From: Limisphaerales bacterium
Lineage (GTDB): Bacteria > Verrucomicrobiota > Verrucomicrobiia > Limisphaerales > BOG-1460
NCBI GenBank assembly: GCA_003159675.1
Contig: PLQC01000120.1
Coordinates: 13,565 to 48,747, forward strand
Direction: 5' to 3'
DNA: 35,183 nt
Part shown: piece after piece, positions 1-10,600 of the stretch
Layout: every line of letters starts with the position of its first letter
How positions within the stretch are numbered: the stretch's first letter is position 1
The notes under the pieces: model-generated
What the model saw: the letters and a program-made list of their open reading frames with translations, nothing else
Databases searched by the model: none
What the model was told of the DNA's origin: nothing
Position numbers and translations under genes: made by a program

Positions 1-166
1 CGCGCAGCAGCGCGTCCCTCCCTGGTTCACGGCACGCGAGCAGGTGAGACTGGAAAACCGCAAGCCGATGCGCGTAGCGCGCGCTCCATCAGCAGGCCAG
101 GAGTGACACACACGTTGGTTGGGTTTCCTGGTCTTCATCCGGAGGCTTGCGCGCCACGCGACATTC

Positions 167-951
167 CTAATATCTCAGAAACGGATCGACGTTTGAGCCG
201 TGCACGGACGTGTGGCAGCCCGAAGCCCAGCACGTCGCCTGTCTGAGAAAAGCCGTGTGATCGACTACGCCGATGTAAATCTTTCCGGTCCCGACGGGGT
301 TTTGGGCGTGACAACGGAAGCACAGGTTCGGGTCGGCATCGACGAGCATTTTCCGATTGATGGAACCGTGGGGGTTGTGGCAGACGGTGCAGCCTTCGCG
401 CATCGCCTCATGCTCGAACACTACGGGCCGGGTTTGCTCGCGATGACATTGCGCGCAGCTTTCGTTGTGCCGCGCCATCGCCAGTCCGCCCGCGGGTTTG
501 AAGATGTCGCCGCCGTGAGGGTCGTGGCATTGCATGCAGTTCATATGGCCCTCGATGACCGGATGATGTTGCGGCAGGTTGAACTCCGCTTCGGTCTCGG
601 CGTGGCACTCGAAGCACGCGGCAGGGTCCTTGCCGGGATTCACGATGAACCGGCCGCGTCCGCCGCCGACTTCGATGTGTTTGCTCCCGGGACCATGGCA
701 GGACTCGCAGCCGCTCTGTCCGCTCGCCGGCACGCCTTCCACGCGCAGTCGCGCGTGAGGACTGCCGGGAAGACACGGACGTAGTTTGCGTGACAATCGG
801 AACACGCCTGGTTGCCGGAGTAGTGTGCGCCCGGAATGTCGGGCGGAGCGACGACCGTCAGCGGAATCGAGGAGCACGAATCGAGCAGGCACGCCGCCGC
901 AGCCGCGGCGGCGCAGACGAGGGTGACGGCCACTGTTTGCGTCGATCTCAC
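167..951 (-). pseudogene. DmsE/MtrA-like multiheme c-type cytochrome, split by an apparent 1-nt frameshift near 770-776
   Basis: The N-terminal part (ORF 640..951) has a signal/lipobox-like leader and CSDCH. The C-terminal part (ORF 167..976 frame) has CESCH, CFECH, CMQCH, CAQCH, CTVCH, CFRCH and a CX4CH (CWASGCH). Joining ...NYVRVF to PGSPHARLRVEG... restores one continuous protein with 8 heme sites. Confidence 0.8.
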
Positions 952-981
952 AACAGCGATTTCCTGCGCGTGCCAAAGTGG

Positions 982-2076
982 TCAGGGTCGGCGATTGCCT
1001 GTCTCAGAGGTTTGGCTCGAAACGATTCGCGGCGTTGACGACGCCACACCCCCGTTCGTGTCCCCCGCCACGATCGTGTTGGAACCGGCGCACGCCTTGA
1101 GGATTTCCACGACGATGGCATCCGAGAGATTTCCTCCAAACGGAAAGCTCGTCTGTAATCGACCGGCCGGATCGATGATGAGCGCGCGGAAGTTGTGATT
1201 GAACAGGCCCGCATCGGGATCGACCATCACCCCCGAGAGCTCAGCCAGTTCGTTGATCTCCTCTTTGGGCCCCGTCAGAAAGCTCCAGTGCGCGGGGTCG
1301 TAATGGTAGCGGTTACCGTAGGCCCTCAAGACCGCCGGCGTGTCAAAGGCCGTGTCGAAGGAAACGGACAGGAAATGCCAGTTGGTCGGGGCGCCGGGCC
1401 GGGAAGCGAGCTGGCGCGAGGCCTCTTCGAAATTCTTTGACAGGCGCGGACAATAATCGGGAACCGGACACCGTGTGAAAAAAAACGCGATGGCCAGCGC
1501 CTGGCCTCGAAAATCGCGGAGGCTCACCGGCTGTCCGAGTTCGTTGGTGAACTTGAAGTCCAGGAGCGGATGCCCGGGATGGGCGGCCGGCGCCGCAGCG
1601 GAGGACACAGGCCTCTCCGCAGGGTCCGCTCCCGGGAGGATTGTTCCGGTCTTCCGGATTTCGCCGATCCAACTCTCCGCGTCGCTCACCTCAAGACAAA
1701 ATGAGATCCTGTCTCCGGGCTGCAACCCCTTCAATTCTTCAGGCCGCTCTGCCTTGAACGGCATTGTCATCGCGTCCATGTAACCGGGGATGGCTTCATG
1801 CCGGACCACGATGCCCCCGCCGTCCGGCTCGAGTTTCGTGATGACTCCAGTGACGGCGAAGCTCTTGATATTCGACCCCGTTGCAGGCGGCGGCGGGGAG
1901 GACTCGACGGCAATCACCCGGAACAGGACTGGCGAGCCGAACAGCCCGATGCAAACCAGGAACAGCGTCAGCCGGCTTGCAGGGGTGTATCTGGAAAATC
2001 GACGTCCGAGTGCGACTCTGTCCCGGCACACGGCGGAAGTCCCGACTCGCCCTTGTGGAACAACCGGGGGTTTCAT
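982..2076 (-). CDS. SCO1/SenC-family protein with N-terminal CusF/Cu-efflux-like domain
   Basis: CusF-like segment VTGVITKLEPDGGGIVVRHEAIPGYMDAMTMPF is followed by a thioredoxin-like SCO domain LRDFRGQALAIAFFFTRCPVPDYCPRLSKNF...NHNFRALIIDPAGRL. Confidence 0.85.
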   Translation of the reverse strand: MKPPVVPQGRVGTSAVCRDRVALGRRFSRYTPASRLTLFLVCIGLFGSPVLFRVIAVESSPPPPATGSNIKSFAVTGVITKLEPDGGGIVVRHEAIPGYMDAMTMPFKAERPEELKGLQPGDRISFCLEVSDAESWIGEIRKTGTILPGADPAERPVSSAAAPAAHPGHPLLDFKFTNELGQPVSLRDFRGQALAIAFFFTRCPVPDYCPRLSKNFEEASRQLASRPGAPTNWHFLSVSFDTAFDTPAVLRAYGNRYHYDPAHWSFLTGPKEEINELAELSGVMVDPDAGLFNHNFRALIIDPAGRLQTSFPFGGNLSDAIVVEILKACAGSNTIVAGDTNGGVASSTPRIVSSQTSETGNRRP

Positions 2077-2558
2077 TTACGACTTCCGGATGGGCTGGTT
2101 CCAGAACCGGATCGCCCAGCCGCTGATGCACATCCGATGCTTCGGCGCCGCGCACGAAGCGACGAGGGTGCCGTCGAGACCTGGAAGGAGCCTTTTCACC
2201 GGCGCCGTTCCTTTCCGCTCCCATCGATGTGAGAGTGGCTTTTGGGGAGTGGAGGCTGCGCACGAACGAAGAACGGCGAGCCTGGGCCGACAAGTGCGCC
2301 CGCCGGCAGGACGGCGCTGACGGACGATTGCATTGCGGGTTGCGGTTGATTTTGGATTCATCAAGTTGACCGGCTCGTTGAGGTTCACGGATTCCACGGC
2401 ATCTGTGTGAGGGTCGGGAGAAACCATTTGTTCCCTGGACGGAGGAATTTTTATCTCGTCTTCCCAACCTGTGTTCCCTAACCTTGTGCAGGTGAACCTG
2501 GTGTGAATTGCCGGGGAACATTGTGTGCATCCGCAACTCTTAGGAATGATGCCGGTCT

Positions 2559-3074
2559 ATGGCTTCAGGTGAAGATTTTGAAAGCATAGTGGCCCAGTAT
2601 TACGAGCCGCTTTACCAGTTTGCTTTCAGCCTGACGCGGACCGAAGCCGATGCTTGCGATCTGACCCAGCAGACGTTTTATGTTTGGGCCACCAAAGGGC
2701 ATCAGTTGCGGGACAAGACAAAGGTGAAGACGTGGTTGTTCACGACGCTGCACCGCGGTTTTCTCGAAAGCCGCCGAAGGCAGACGCGGTTTCCCCATTA
2801 CGAATTGAGTGAAGTCCCGCTTGAACTGCCTGAGATGCCTTCACTGTTGGTCAACGAATTGGATTCGCGCCAGGTGCTCCAGGCGCTGTCTCAGGTGGAT
2901 GAAGTGTATCAGGCGCCGGTGGCGCTCTTCTATCTCGAGGACTGCTCCTATAAGGATGTGGCCGAAATCCTCGACGTACCCATCGGCACGGTGAAGTCAC
3001 GGATGGCGCGGGGCATCGCCCAACTTCAGAAGATCCTCATCAGCGGCACGAAACGAACGCCGACGAACAAATGA
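2559..3074 (+). CDS. ECF-type sigma-70 family RNA polymerase sigma factor
   Basis: Region 2 (YYEPLYQFAFSLTRTEADACDLTQQTFYVWATKGHQLRDKTKVKTWLFTTLHR) and region 4 (YKDVAEILDVPIGTVKSRMARGIAQL). Confidence 0.95.
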   Translation: MASGEDFESIVAQYYEPLYQFAFSLTRTEADACDLTQQTFYVWATKGHQLRDKTKVKTWLFTTLHRGFLESRRRQTRFPHYELSEVPLELPEMPSLLVNELDSRQVLQALSQVDEVYQAPVALFYLEDCSYKDVAEILDVPIGTVKSRMARGIAQLQKILISGTKRTPTNK

Positions 3075-3823
3075 ACCGCGAGCAGGCCAAAGAAATTCTT
3101 ACGCTCTATCGGCCCGGAACCGCCGATGCGGAGGATCCCTCTTTTTCCGAGGCGCGGCGGCTTTGCGGACAGGATCCGGAATTGAACCGCTGGTTCGAAC
3201 AGCACTGCGCTCGGTACCTGGCGTTACGGGCCAGGTTCAAACAAGTCGCGATCCCGGCAGGTTTTAAGGAGCAGATTCTGGCCGAACGGAAGATCCACAC
3301 GACACCCGCGTGGCGGCGGCCGGCCGTTCTCCTCACCGCGGTGGCAATGGTAGCGGTGATAGCGGGGAGCGTGATCCTCTGGCAGCGGCCGCGCGAGGAT
3401 CTGGGATTCTCCGGCTATATCAACCGGATGACGGGTATCGCGCGGCGCGGGTACGCGATGGAGTTGGAGACGAAAGACCCGGCACAGGTTCGCGCCTACC
3501 TCACCAGGAGTCAGGCGCCGTCGGACTATGTCCTGCCCCACGCGCTTGAGCAGTCCACCCTGGCGGGTTGCGCCGTCAAGGACTGGCAAGGCGCGAAGGT
3601 TTCCATGATTTGCTTCTATTCCGGCAAACCCCTGCCGCCCGGCGAAACGACCGACCTCTGGTTCTTTGTCATCGACCACTCGTCCGTGCAGGGCGCTCCG
3701 TCTTCAAGCTTGCCAGCCGTGACGGCAATGGACAGGGCGACTGCCGCCAGTTGGACGGTCGGCAACAAGACCTACGTGTTGGTTGCTGAGGGTGACGAGC
3801 AGTTCCTCCGAAAATACCTGTAG
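3071..3823 (+). CDS. Single-pass membrane protein, putative anti-sigma factor, translationally coupled to the sigma gene
   Basis: ATGA overlap with the sigma gene stop; cytosolic N-terminus followed by one TM segment (VLLTAVAMVAVIAGSVILW). The function is inferred from this arrangement. Confidence 0.7.
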   Translation: MNREQAKEILTLYRPGTADAEDPSFSEARRLCGQDPELNRWFEQHCARYLALRARFKQVAIPAGFKEQILAERKIHTTPAWRRPAVLLTAVAMVAVIAGSVILWQRPREDLGFSGYINRMTGIARRGYAMELETKDPAQVRAYLTRSQAPSDYVLPHALEQSTLAGCAVKDWQGAKVSMICFYSGKPLPPGETTDLWFFVIDHSSVQGAPSSSLPAVTAMDRATAASWTVGNKTYVLVAEGDEQFLRKYL

Positions 3824-3982
3824 CCGGGTGTCGGGCTTTCCAAACCGGGCCAAAGTCGAGGGCAACGCGTGGCGACCCTGCGTCCACAAGTTTGACTTGC
3901 CCCTCCCTGAAAAGTCCAATTCAACAGTGCAGCCGGCGGCCCTGTGCTGCGGTGAGAGAATCTCCAACCCGGTCCGGCGCCA

Positions 3983-4894
3983 CTAGGGTGAGCCGTTGCT
4001 CGCCCTCTGCTCGACGCTCATCCGGGAGAGCACCCAGTAGAAATCGGCCATGGCAGCCTGGTCACTGGTTGGAATCGCCTTGGGCAACCCGGCGGCCCCC
4101 GGCAACGGTGGCGGCGTCGTGGTTGGGGAGCGCCACCGGTGCGTTTCCGAATGGCCGTCCACAAATGAAAAACAGGCCGCCCCCCCGTGATAGGAAGCCG
4201 GCAGATCAATCCATGCGTCGGTGTACGCTTTCTCCACAAAAAACCCGTCGTCGATGCTGTCGGGATGTTCGTCCAAAATGACGAATATGTCCGACGGCTG
4301 CGGAATCGATGTGAGGCGGAAGAACTGGACGTAGTCGGGAAGGTCCACGTTCCATCCGGCTTGCGATAAACTTCCGGCGTTGCCGATCATCGCATTCATC
4401 GAGTAACTGCGGACGCGGCCGCTCCAGCCGACACTCCGCTGTGGGCCGCTGACGGCGTGGTCGGAAGGGCACCGATAGACGCTGGCGGTCTTATCGACAT
4501 AGGGCCCGAGGCCGGTTTCAACCATCTTCGCGGCATTCGTGTTGTCGGGATTCGAATTGCTCCAGTCCAGCACATTGTTGACCCAGTTCAGACTCATCGG
4601 AGGCGGGGGCTTCCCCGAACTGGCCATGGAGGCGCCGGTGGCTCCGAGGTTGTATGCGAGGCTCCCGTTGTGGTCGTCGGCGTACATGATCCATGCCAGC
4701 GTAATCTGCTTCTCGTTGTTCAGGCAAAACATGGCCTGGGCTTTTGACTTCGATTTGGAGAGGGTCGGCAACAATATGCCCGCAAGGATGGCAATCACCG
4801 CCATCACCACCAGCAACTCAACCAGAGTAAACCCCTGGCTTCGCCTCGTCTTGCGGGGTTCGGATGGTCTAAAGGCCGGTATGATCATGAGCAA
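3983..4894 (-). CDS. Prepilin-type N-terminal cleavage/methylation domain protein (pseudopilin-like)
   Basis: QGFTLVELLVVMAVIAILAGILLPTLSKSKSKAQ class III signal peptide; C-terminal H-x-G domain typical of verrucomicrobial and planctomycetal paralogues. Confidence 0.9.
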   Translation of the reverse strand: MLMIIPAFRPSEPRKTRRSQGFTLVELLVVMAVIAILAGILLPTLSKSKSKAQAMFCLNNEKQITLAWIMYADDHNGSLAYNLGATGASMASSGKPPPPMSLNWVNNVLDWSNSNPDNTNAAKMVETGLGPYVDKTASVYRCPSDHAVSGPQRSVGWSGRVRSYSMNAMIGNAGSLSQAGWNVDLPDYVQFFRLTSIPQPSDIFVILDEHPDSIDDGFFVEKAYTDAWIDLPASYHGGAACFSFVDGHSETHRWRSPTTTPPPLPGAAGLPKAIPTSDQAAMADFYWVLSRMSVEQRASNGSP

Positions 4895-5167
4895 CGTCGT
4901 GGCCGTATGTGAGTTTGATTGACGACGATGTCAATGGAGAGAAATTAGCACGGACGCGGAACCGTGTCAACGCCTTACCGACTGGAATTGTGCGATTGTT
5001 TCCACCGCGGCTTTGCGCAATATTTCGGGGCTTTATGGCACCAGAACGGGATCAGGTCGAGAAAAGCGAGGATGGTCAGCGAGGGGCAGGAATATTTGCA
5101 GGTGACGGACTGTGGCCGGTCTGCGGCTTGTTCCCAGGCCCACAGGGTGTGGGTCTTTTCAACGGAA

Positions 5168-7435
5168 TCAAGGTGACCAAACGGCGCGCCAGAAGCAAGC
5201 CATGCTGCCGGACATGAGCGCGTTGGTAATGTTGAGCGCCGAGCCGGTGAGCGTGTTTGTGGAGACGGAGGTCCAGGAGGTCAGATTGGTGCTGGATTGG
5301 ATGATATAGCGCACAGCCAGCTGGCCCTGGAGTTGGAAAACGAATTGCCCGGGCTGTTGTTGAGGCGGTGGCATGGCCACCAGCGCGGGAGCCGGCGGGG
5401 TCAGGGTGAACAGTGTGGCCGAATAGGGGGCGAAGGTGTAATTGAACGTGGCGCCGGCGCCGATGAAGTTCGTCCGGGCCAGATCCGGCGAACCGATGCC
5501 GGTTTCGGCGGCGTTGTCTTGCGGCATGCCGTAGGATATAAGCGTTGCGGCAGTGGCGGGGGTGAAGCCGCTGATCGAGATCTGCGCCAGAAAATTGGTC
5601 GTCGGATCCTTGTGGAGGACGAGCAGCGTGACGGCGCCGCTGGCCTTGCGGACTGCGTAGGCCGAAAGGAGCGCATAGTCGCTGGTGGCATTCAGGACGG
5701 TATCGCCGGGCCGGGCGAAGTATTGGAGGAGCTTGGTCACGTAGAAAGTAGGGTAGCTGTCCGTCAGGCCGCCGAGCACGCCTTCGTCACCATAGAGCCG
5801 CCAGCCGTAAATGGATGGGTCGATGTCGCCGCTCGAGATTCCGTTGCGCAGGTCCCACCAGAGAAACGAGTTGAATTCGGTTTTCATCAGGTTGCCGAGG
5901 CTGTCGGCAACGTAGATGCCATTGACCAGGCTGGTGAGTTGTTTGCCGCCGGAGCCGGTGTTGTTCTCCGTGACACAGAGTTCGACGTTGCTGCCGGCGC
6001 CGCCCATATAATCAGCGAGCATTTGACGCAGACTGGCGGCGTCGGAGGCCCAGTCGTTGACTCCCCCGGCAAATTGCAGGAGCGCCGGATCACAATCGCC
6101 CGGGGCGTAACTGTGGTGGATGGCAAAGTCCGGGGCAACGCTGAGGGTATTGAGGGTGGCGAGCATGACGGGCGTCCAGCCGTAATGCAACTGGCTGGTG
6201 CGTGGGTTGAGCGCGAAATGGTTCGCGTTGTTGCTGTAGTTGTCTTCCCCGGGCGCGACGACGACGCCGATTTTGATCGTGGCATCGACGGCTTTCATGA
6301 GCCTGAGGTAATCCCGGGCGCGTGTCGCGTAGGTGTAAGGATCGTTTGGAACGGCGTTGCTGTCGGTTTCCCAGGTGCCGTAGCATTCGTTGCCGATTTC
6401 CCAGTATTTGAAACCGAGTGGAGCTGTTCTCGAGATGCGGAGGAAGTTCCTCCCATCATCGTTGGCGAGCGGCGAGGCGGCGCGCAACGAAGCCCAGTAA
6501 CCCGCGGTTTTCCAGTCGGTGCCGAATTGGTCGGTGCCGAGGGCGAGGGTGTTGGAGCTGGAACCGTTGGCGTAGGCGACCCAGGCGGCGGCTTCATTGG
6601 TAGAGCCGCTCCCGTAGTTGACCGTGGTGACGACCTGGGCGTTGATGTTGGTGGCAACGTGCAGGAAATTGGCGAAGGAGGTTTGCCATGTCCAGGTGTT
6701 GGTGTCCGAGGTGTCTGTGGCCCAATTGTAATCGTCGGAAAGCGAACCGCCCAGGCAACGGAGCGCGAGCGTGCCCATTTCCGTCAACTTGGCAATGGTT
6801 TCCGGGGTGTCGAAGTCGCCGTCCCACATGGCGGTATTGATGCCGAACCAGCGTGCGTCCACGGCCCGGAGGGCCTGGCTGGCGTTGACACTGAGATGCA
6901 CGACCGCTGGGGCGGCCTTGGGCGTGAACTGAACGTCGTCGAAGTAAAACGTGTTGGTACTGCCGTTGCCGGTCAACTGAAAGTTGAGCCGGATCAGGTT
7001 GCTCTTGCTGTCCACGCCGAGGGTGGTCAGCGGGATGATGAACTGCCGCCATGAATTGGCCGGGAGGGCGGACAGCGTGTACACCGGCAGCGAGGTGTTG
7101 TCGTCCAACTGAGCATACACGTTGATGATCTGGCCGCCGCTCGAACCGCCATGAGCCCATAAGCTCAACCCGCTGTAAACCGTCGTATCGAGGTCAGGAT
7201 AATAGAAAGAAAGGCCATCCGACGCCACGAAACTGGCGCTGATGGAATCGGCACCGGAGTGGACCGGGCTGGGATTGCTCAAGTTGCGTGTGCCCCAGCT
7301 CCAATCCTGGAAGCCGTTGACGAGGTTGTCGGTATATATGGGGAGACTGGCCTGACCTTTTCCTTCAAGTCTGCCCAGAAGCAGGAACGCGCTGAGCCCC
7401 ACAAGCCATAAGACAACGATTCGCGGCACCATCAC
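5168..7435 (-). CDS. Secreted alpha-L-arabinofuranosidase-like glycoside hydrolase (GH51-like), with N-terminal beta-sandwich/CBM-like module and C-terminal YIIQSSTNL...FWRA module
   Basis: Signal peptide; ARWFGINTAMWDGDFDTPETIAKLTEMGTLALRCLGGSLSDDYNW; WEIGNECYGTWETD (acid/base Glu context); ENNTGSGGKQ. Confidence 0.75.
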   Translation of the reverse strand: MMVPRIVVLWLVGLSAFLLLGRLEGKGQASLPIYTDNLVNGFQDWSWGTRNLSNPSPVHSGADSISASFVASDGLSFYYPDLDTTVYSGLSLWAHGGSSGGQIINVYAQLDDNTSLPVYTLSALPANSWRQFIIPLTTLGVDSKSNLIRLNFQLTGNGSTNTFYFDDVQFTPKAAPAVVHLSVNASQALRAVDARWFGINTAMWDGDFDTPETIAKLTEMGTLALRCLGGSLSDDYNWATDTSDTNTWTWQTSFANFLHVATNINAQVVTTVNYGSGSTNEAAAWVAYANGSSSNTLALGTDQFGTDWKTAGYWASLRAASPLANDDGRNFLRISRTAPLGFKYWEIGNECYGTWETDSNAVPNDPYTYATRARDYLRLMKAVDATIKIGVVVAPGEDNYSNNANHFALNPRTSQLHYGWTPVMLATLNTLSVAPDFAIHHSYAPGDCDPALLQFAGGVNDWASDAASLRQMLADYMGGAGSNVELCVTENNTGSGGKQLTSLVNGIYVADSLGNLMKTEFNSFLWWDLRNGISSGDIDPSIYGWRLYGDEGVLGGLTDSYPTFYVTKLLQYFARPGDTVLNATSDYALLSAYAVRKASGAVTLLVLHKDPTTNFLAQISISGFTPATAATLISYGMPQDNAAETGIGSPDLARTNFIGAGATFNYTFAPYSATLFTLTPPAPALVAMPPPQQQPGQFVFQLQGQLAVRYIIQSSTNLTSWTSVSTNTLTGSALNITNALMSGSMACFWRAVWSP

Positions 7436-7671
7436 CTTAAAACATATTCTCCTTCTTCGCCCGTGTCGAGATTGATTTGTGGGTCTGGTTTCCCGGAGTT
7501 ATCTTGGAACCCAGAAACTCAGGAATGACGTTGCAAATTTGCCGCAGCAGATTCAGCTTGAAACCCGCTGGAACATTTCGAGTGTTTTTTCATCGCTGCC
7601 CTGTGGCAGGGCTATACAGGACGTTCCGGCTTTTTCTCAGATCCTGTGGGATGGCTGTGAATTTAAATAAA

Positions 7672-10600
7672 ATGAACAAACAACCCACCTATTGCATTCA
7701 TCCCCGACTGTGTTCTTGTGCCGTTTCAGTGCTGGCGATCCTGGTAGGGTTCGGCACCGCGCCTGGCCTGGCCGCTGCCCTACTCCGGGTGGACCAGTTG
7801 AGCTGCGATTCTTTGGAAAATCCTATGGGGATTGATGATGTCCAACCCCGATTAACCTGGATCCTGGATTCGGACATACGCGGCGAGAAGCAAACCGCCT
7901 GTCAAATCCTGATTGCCAGTTCGCCGGAGTTGCTTGGGCAGGATAAAGGCGATCTTTGGGACACCGGCAAGTTGATGTGCGACGAAACCATCGGCACCGT
8001 TTACGCGGGCACCCCGCTGCTGTCACAGGAACACTGCTACTGGAAGGTGCGCGTTTGGGACAAGGACGATCACGCGGTCTGGAGTCGTCCCGCCGAATGG
8101 TCGATGGGCCTGCTCAAACCGGAGGATTGGAAAGCCGGATGGATTGGTTACGACGCGGAACGGTTAAAGAACGCGCTCCAGTCTCCGCTCGCCGGGGCGC
8201 AATGGATTTGGTTTCCCGGAGACGGCAGCAATCCACCCAAAGGCGTTCGTCTCTTTCTGAAAGACTTCACCCTGCCCGCCGACATCAAGGTGAAGCGCGC
8301 GGAATTAACTGCGACCGCCGATGATTCATTCAAGTTTGCCGTCAACGGAGAAATTATTCTGACCGGCAAACCCGGGGCCGATAGCTGGCATCACGCGCCA
8401 ATGATGGACGTGACCCAATGGATCAAGCCGGGAGCCAATCGCCTTCTGGCCGAAGCCGAAAATGCGGCTGCCGGGCCGGCCGGACTGCTGGCCATTCTCG
8501 TGGTCACTACCGAGGAGGCTCAGGTGTTCAAGTTTGTCACCGATGGCACTTGGAAGGCCGCTATAAGTCCGGGTGGACACTGGGAAAGTCAGGCTGCAGA
8601 AACGAATTCATGGTCGGTGGCGAGGATAATCGGCAATTTTGGTGTGGCACCCTGGGGGATTATCCAAACAACCGAAGCGTATCTGCCACCGGCACCCTAT
8701 CTTCGCACCTCATTCAGTGCCGACCGGCCAATCCTGCGAGCCACGCTTTATGCGAGCGCCCTGGGTCTGGTGGAGGTGCATCTCAATGGTCAGCGGGTCA
8801 GCGAGGACTTTTTCACGCCGGGCTGGACCGATTATCACAAGCGTGTGCACTACCGGACTTATGACGTGACCCAATTGATGCGCCGGGGCGAGAATGCCTT
8901 GGGAGCCATTCTGGCAGACGGGTGGTATTGCGGCTACGTCGGTTACAAAGGAGAACGCGACTACTATGGGAAACTGCCGAGGGTTCGCATTCAACTGCAG
9001 GTTGATTATGCGGACGGCTCCAGCACGGTCATTGGCACGGGGTCGGATTGGAAGGCAACTACCGGGCCGGTGTTGGAAGCCGATTTTCTCAAGGGCGAAA
9101 CCTATGATGCCCGAAAGGAACCAAGCGGCTGGGACGAGCCTTCTTTTAACGACGACAACTGGCAACCGGTCGTCGCCGATAACAAGGTGCGGCCTTTAAT
9201 GCAGGCACATCCCGGTCCGCCGGTGCGAGTCATTGCCAAGTTCGAACCGAAGACCATCAATGAACCCAAACCCGGAGTCTATGTCCTCAACCTCGGACAG
9301 AACTTCGCCGGAATTCCGCGATTGAAGATTTCCGGAGAATCCGGGCAAAAAATCACATTGCGCTTCGCCGAGCGGCTGCATCCCGACGGCACGATTTACA
9401 CCAACAACCTGCGCTCGGCGAGATCCACCGACACATACATTTGCAAAGGAACCGGGGTGGAAATCTGGGAACCGCGCTTCACCTTTCATGGTTTTCAATA
9501 TATTGAAGTCTCAGGCCTGAAAAAGCGGCCGTCCAAAAATACGGTCGTTGGTCTGGCCCTCAGCAGCGATACTCCGGTGGTCGGCAGCTTTGCGTCTTCG
9601 GATCCCCTGCTGAACCAGCTTCACAACAACGTTTACTGGACCCAGCGGGCCAACTTCATTGACATTCCCACGGATTGTCCCCAGCGCGACGAGCGGCTGG
9701 GCTGGACAGGGGATGCGCAGGTTTATGTCCGCACCGCGACACTCAACTGCGACGTGGAGGCGTTCTACGCCAAGTGGCTGGTGGATTTGGTTGAAGACGG
9801 CCAGCGCGCCGATGGCGAGTTCCCCATGGTAGCGCCAGTCGAGGTAGCCGGTGACGATGGAGGTCCGGGTTGGGCCGATTCCGGAGTGATTTGTCCGTGG
9901 ACCATCTACGCTGTTTATGGAGATCGCCGGATTCTGGAACGATACTATCCAGCGATGACAAAATTCATCGCTTTCTGCCAGAACCGCAGCAAACCCGACC
10001 TGTTGCCGCCGGATCACTATGCTTGTTTTGGTGACTGGCTGAACATCAATGCTGACACCCCCAAAGACGTTATCTGCACCGCCTACTTTGCCTATTCCAC
10101 CAAACTTACCGCGCGCGCGGCGGAAGTTTTGGGCAAAACGGCTGACGCGACAAAATACAACGAGCTTTTCAACCGTATCAAAACTGCTTTCAACCAGGCG
10201 TATGTCACCGACGATGGCCGCATCGTCGGTGACACGCAGACCGGCTACGTGCTCGCGCTTGCGTTTGATCTGGTGGAAGGTGCGCAGGCCAAGCTTGCCG
10301 CCCGGCATCTGGTGGACAACATTGAGAAACGCGACTGGCACCTTTCCACCGGATTCATCGGCACGAAAGACCTCATGCTGGTGCTGGCCAAGATCGGACG
10401 CAACGACGTCGCTTACCGGCTCATTCACAACAACACCTTTCCGTCATGGGGCTTTTCCATCAAACACGGCGCCACGAGCGTCTGGGAGCGCTGGGACGGT
10501 TGGACGCCGGAAAAGGGATTCCAGGATCCCAACATGAACTCTTTCGCCCACTATTCGTTTGGCGCAGTCTATCAATGGATGGTGGAGAACATTGGTGGCA

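Noticed and set aside
1-166. Possible partial gene downstream of the cytochrome (minus strand, ATG near 147, MKTRKPNQRVC...)
   Set aside because: Only about 45 codons before the window edge, no signal peptide or motif, so it cannot be judged.
2077-2427. 116-aa minus-strand ORF upstream of the SCO gene (…HRWERKGTAPVKRLLPGLDGT…)
   Set aside because: Looks like translated intergenic or repeat-like DNA. It has no plausible start context or domain and could not be supported as a gene.
5297-7054. 585-aa plus-strand ORF opposite the arabinofuranosidase gene
   Set aside because: Antisense shadow ORF in GC-rich DNA. The opposite strand has a clear signal peptide and catalytic motifs; this translation is Gly/Val/Arg-rich without a recognisable domain.
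9511-10428. 305-aa minus-strand ORF opposite the rhamnosidase
   Set aside because: Antisense to highly conserved GH78 motifs; no domain recognised.
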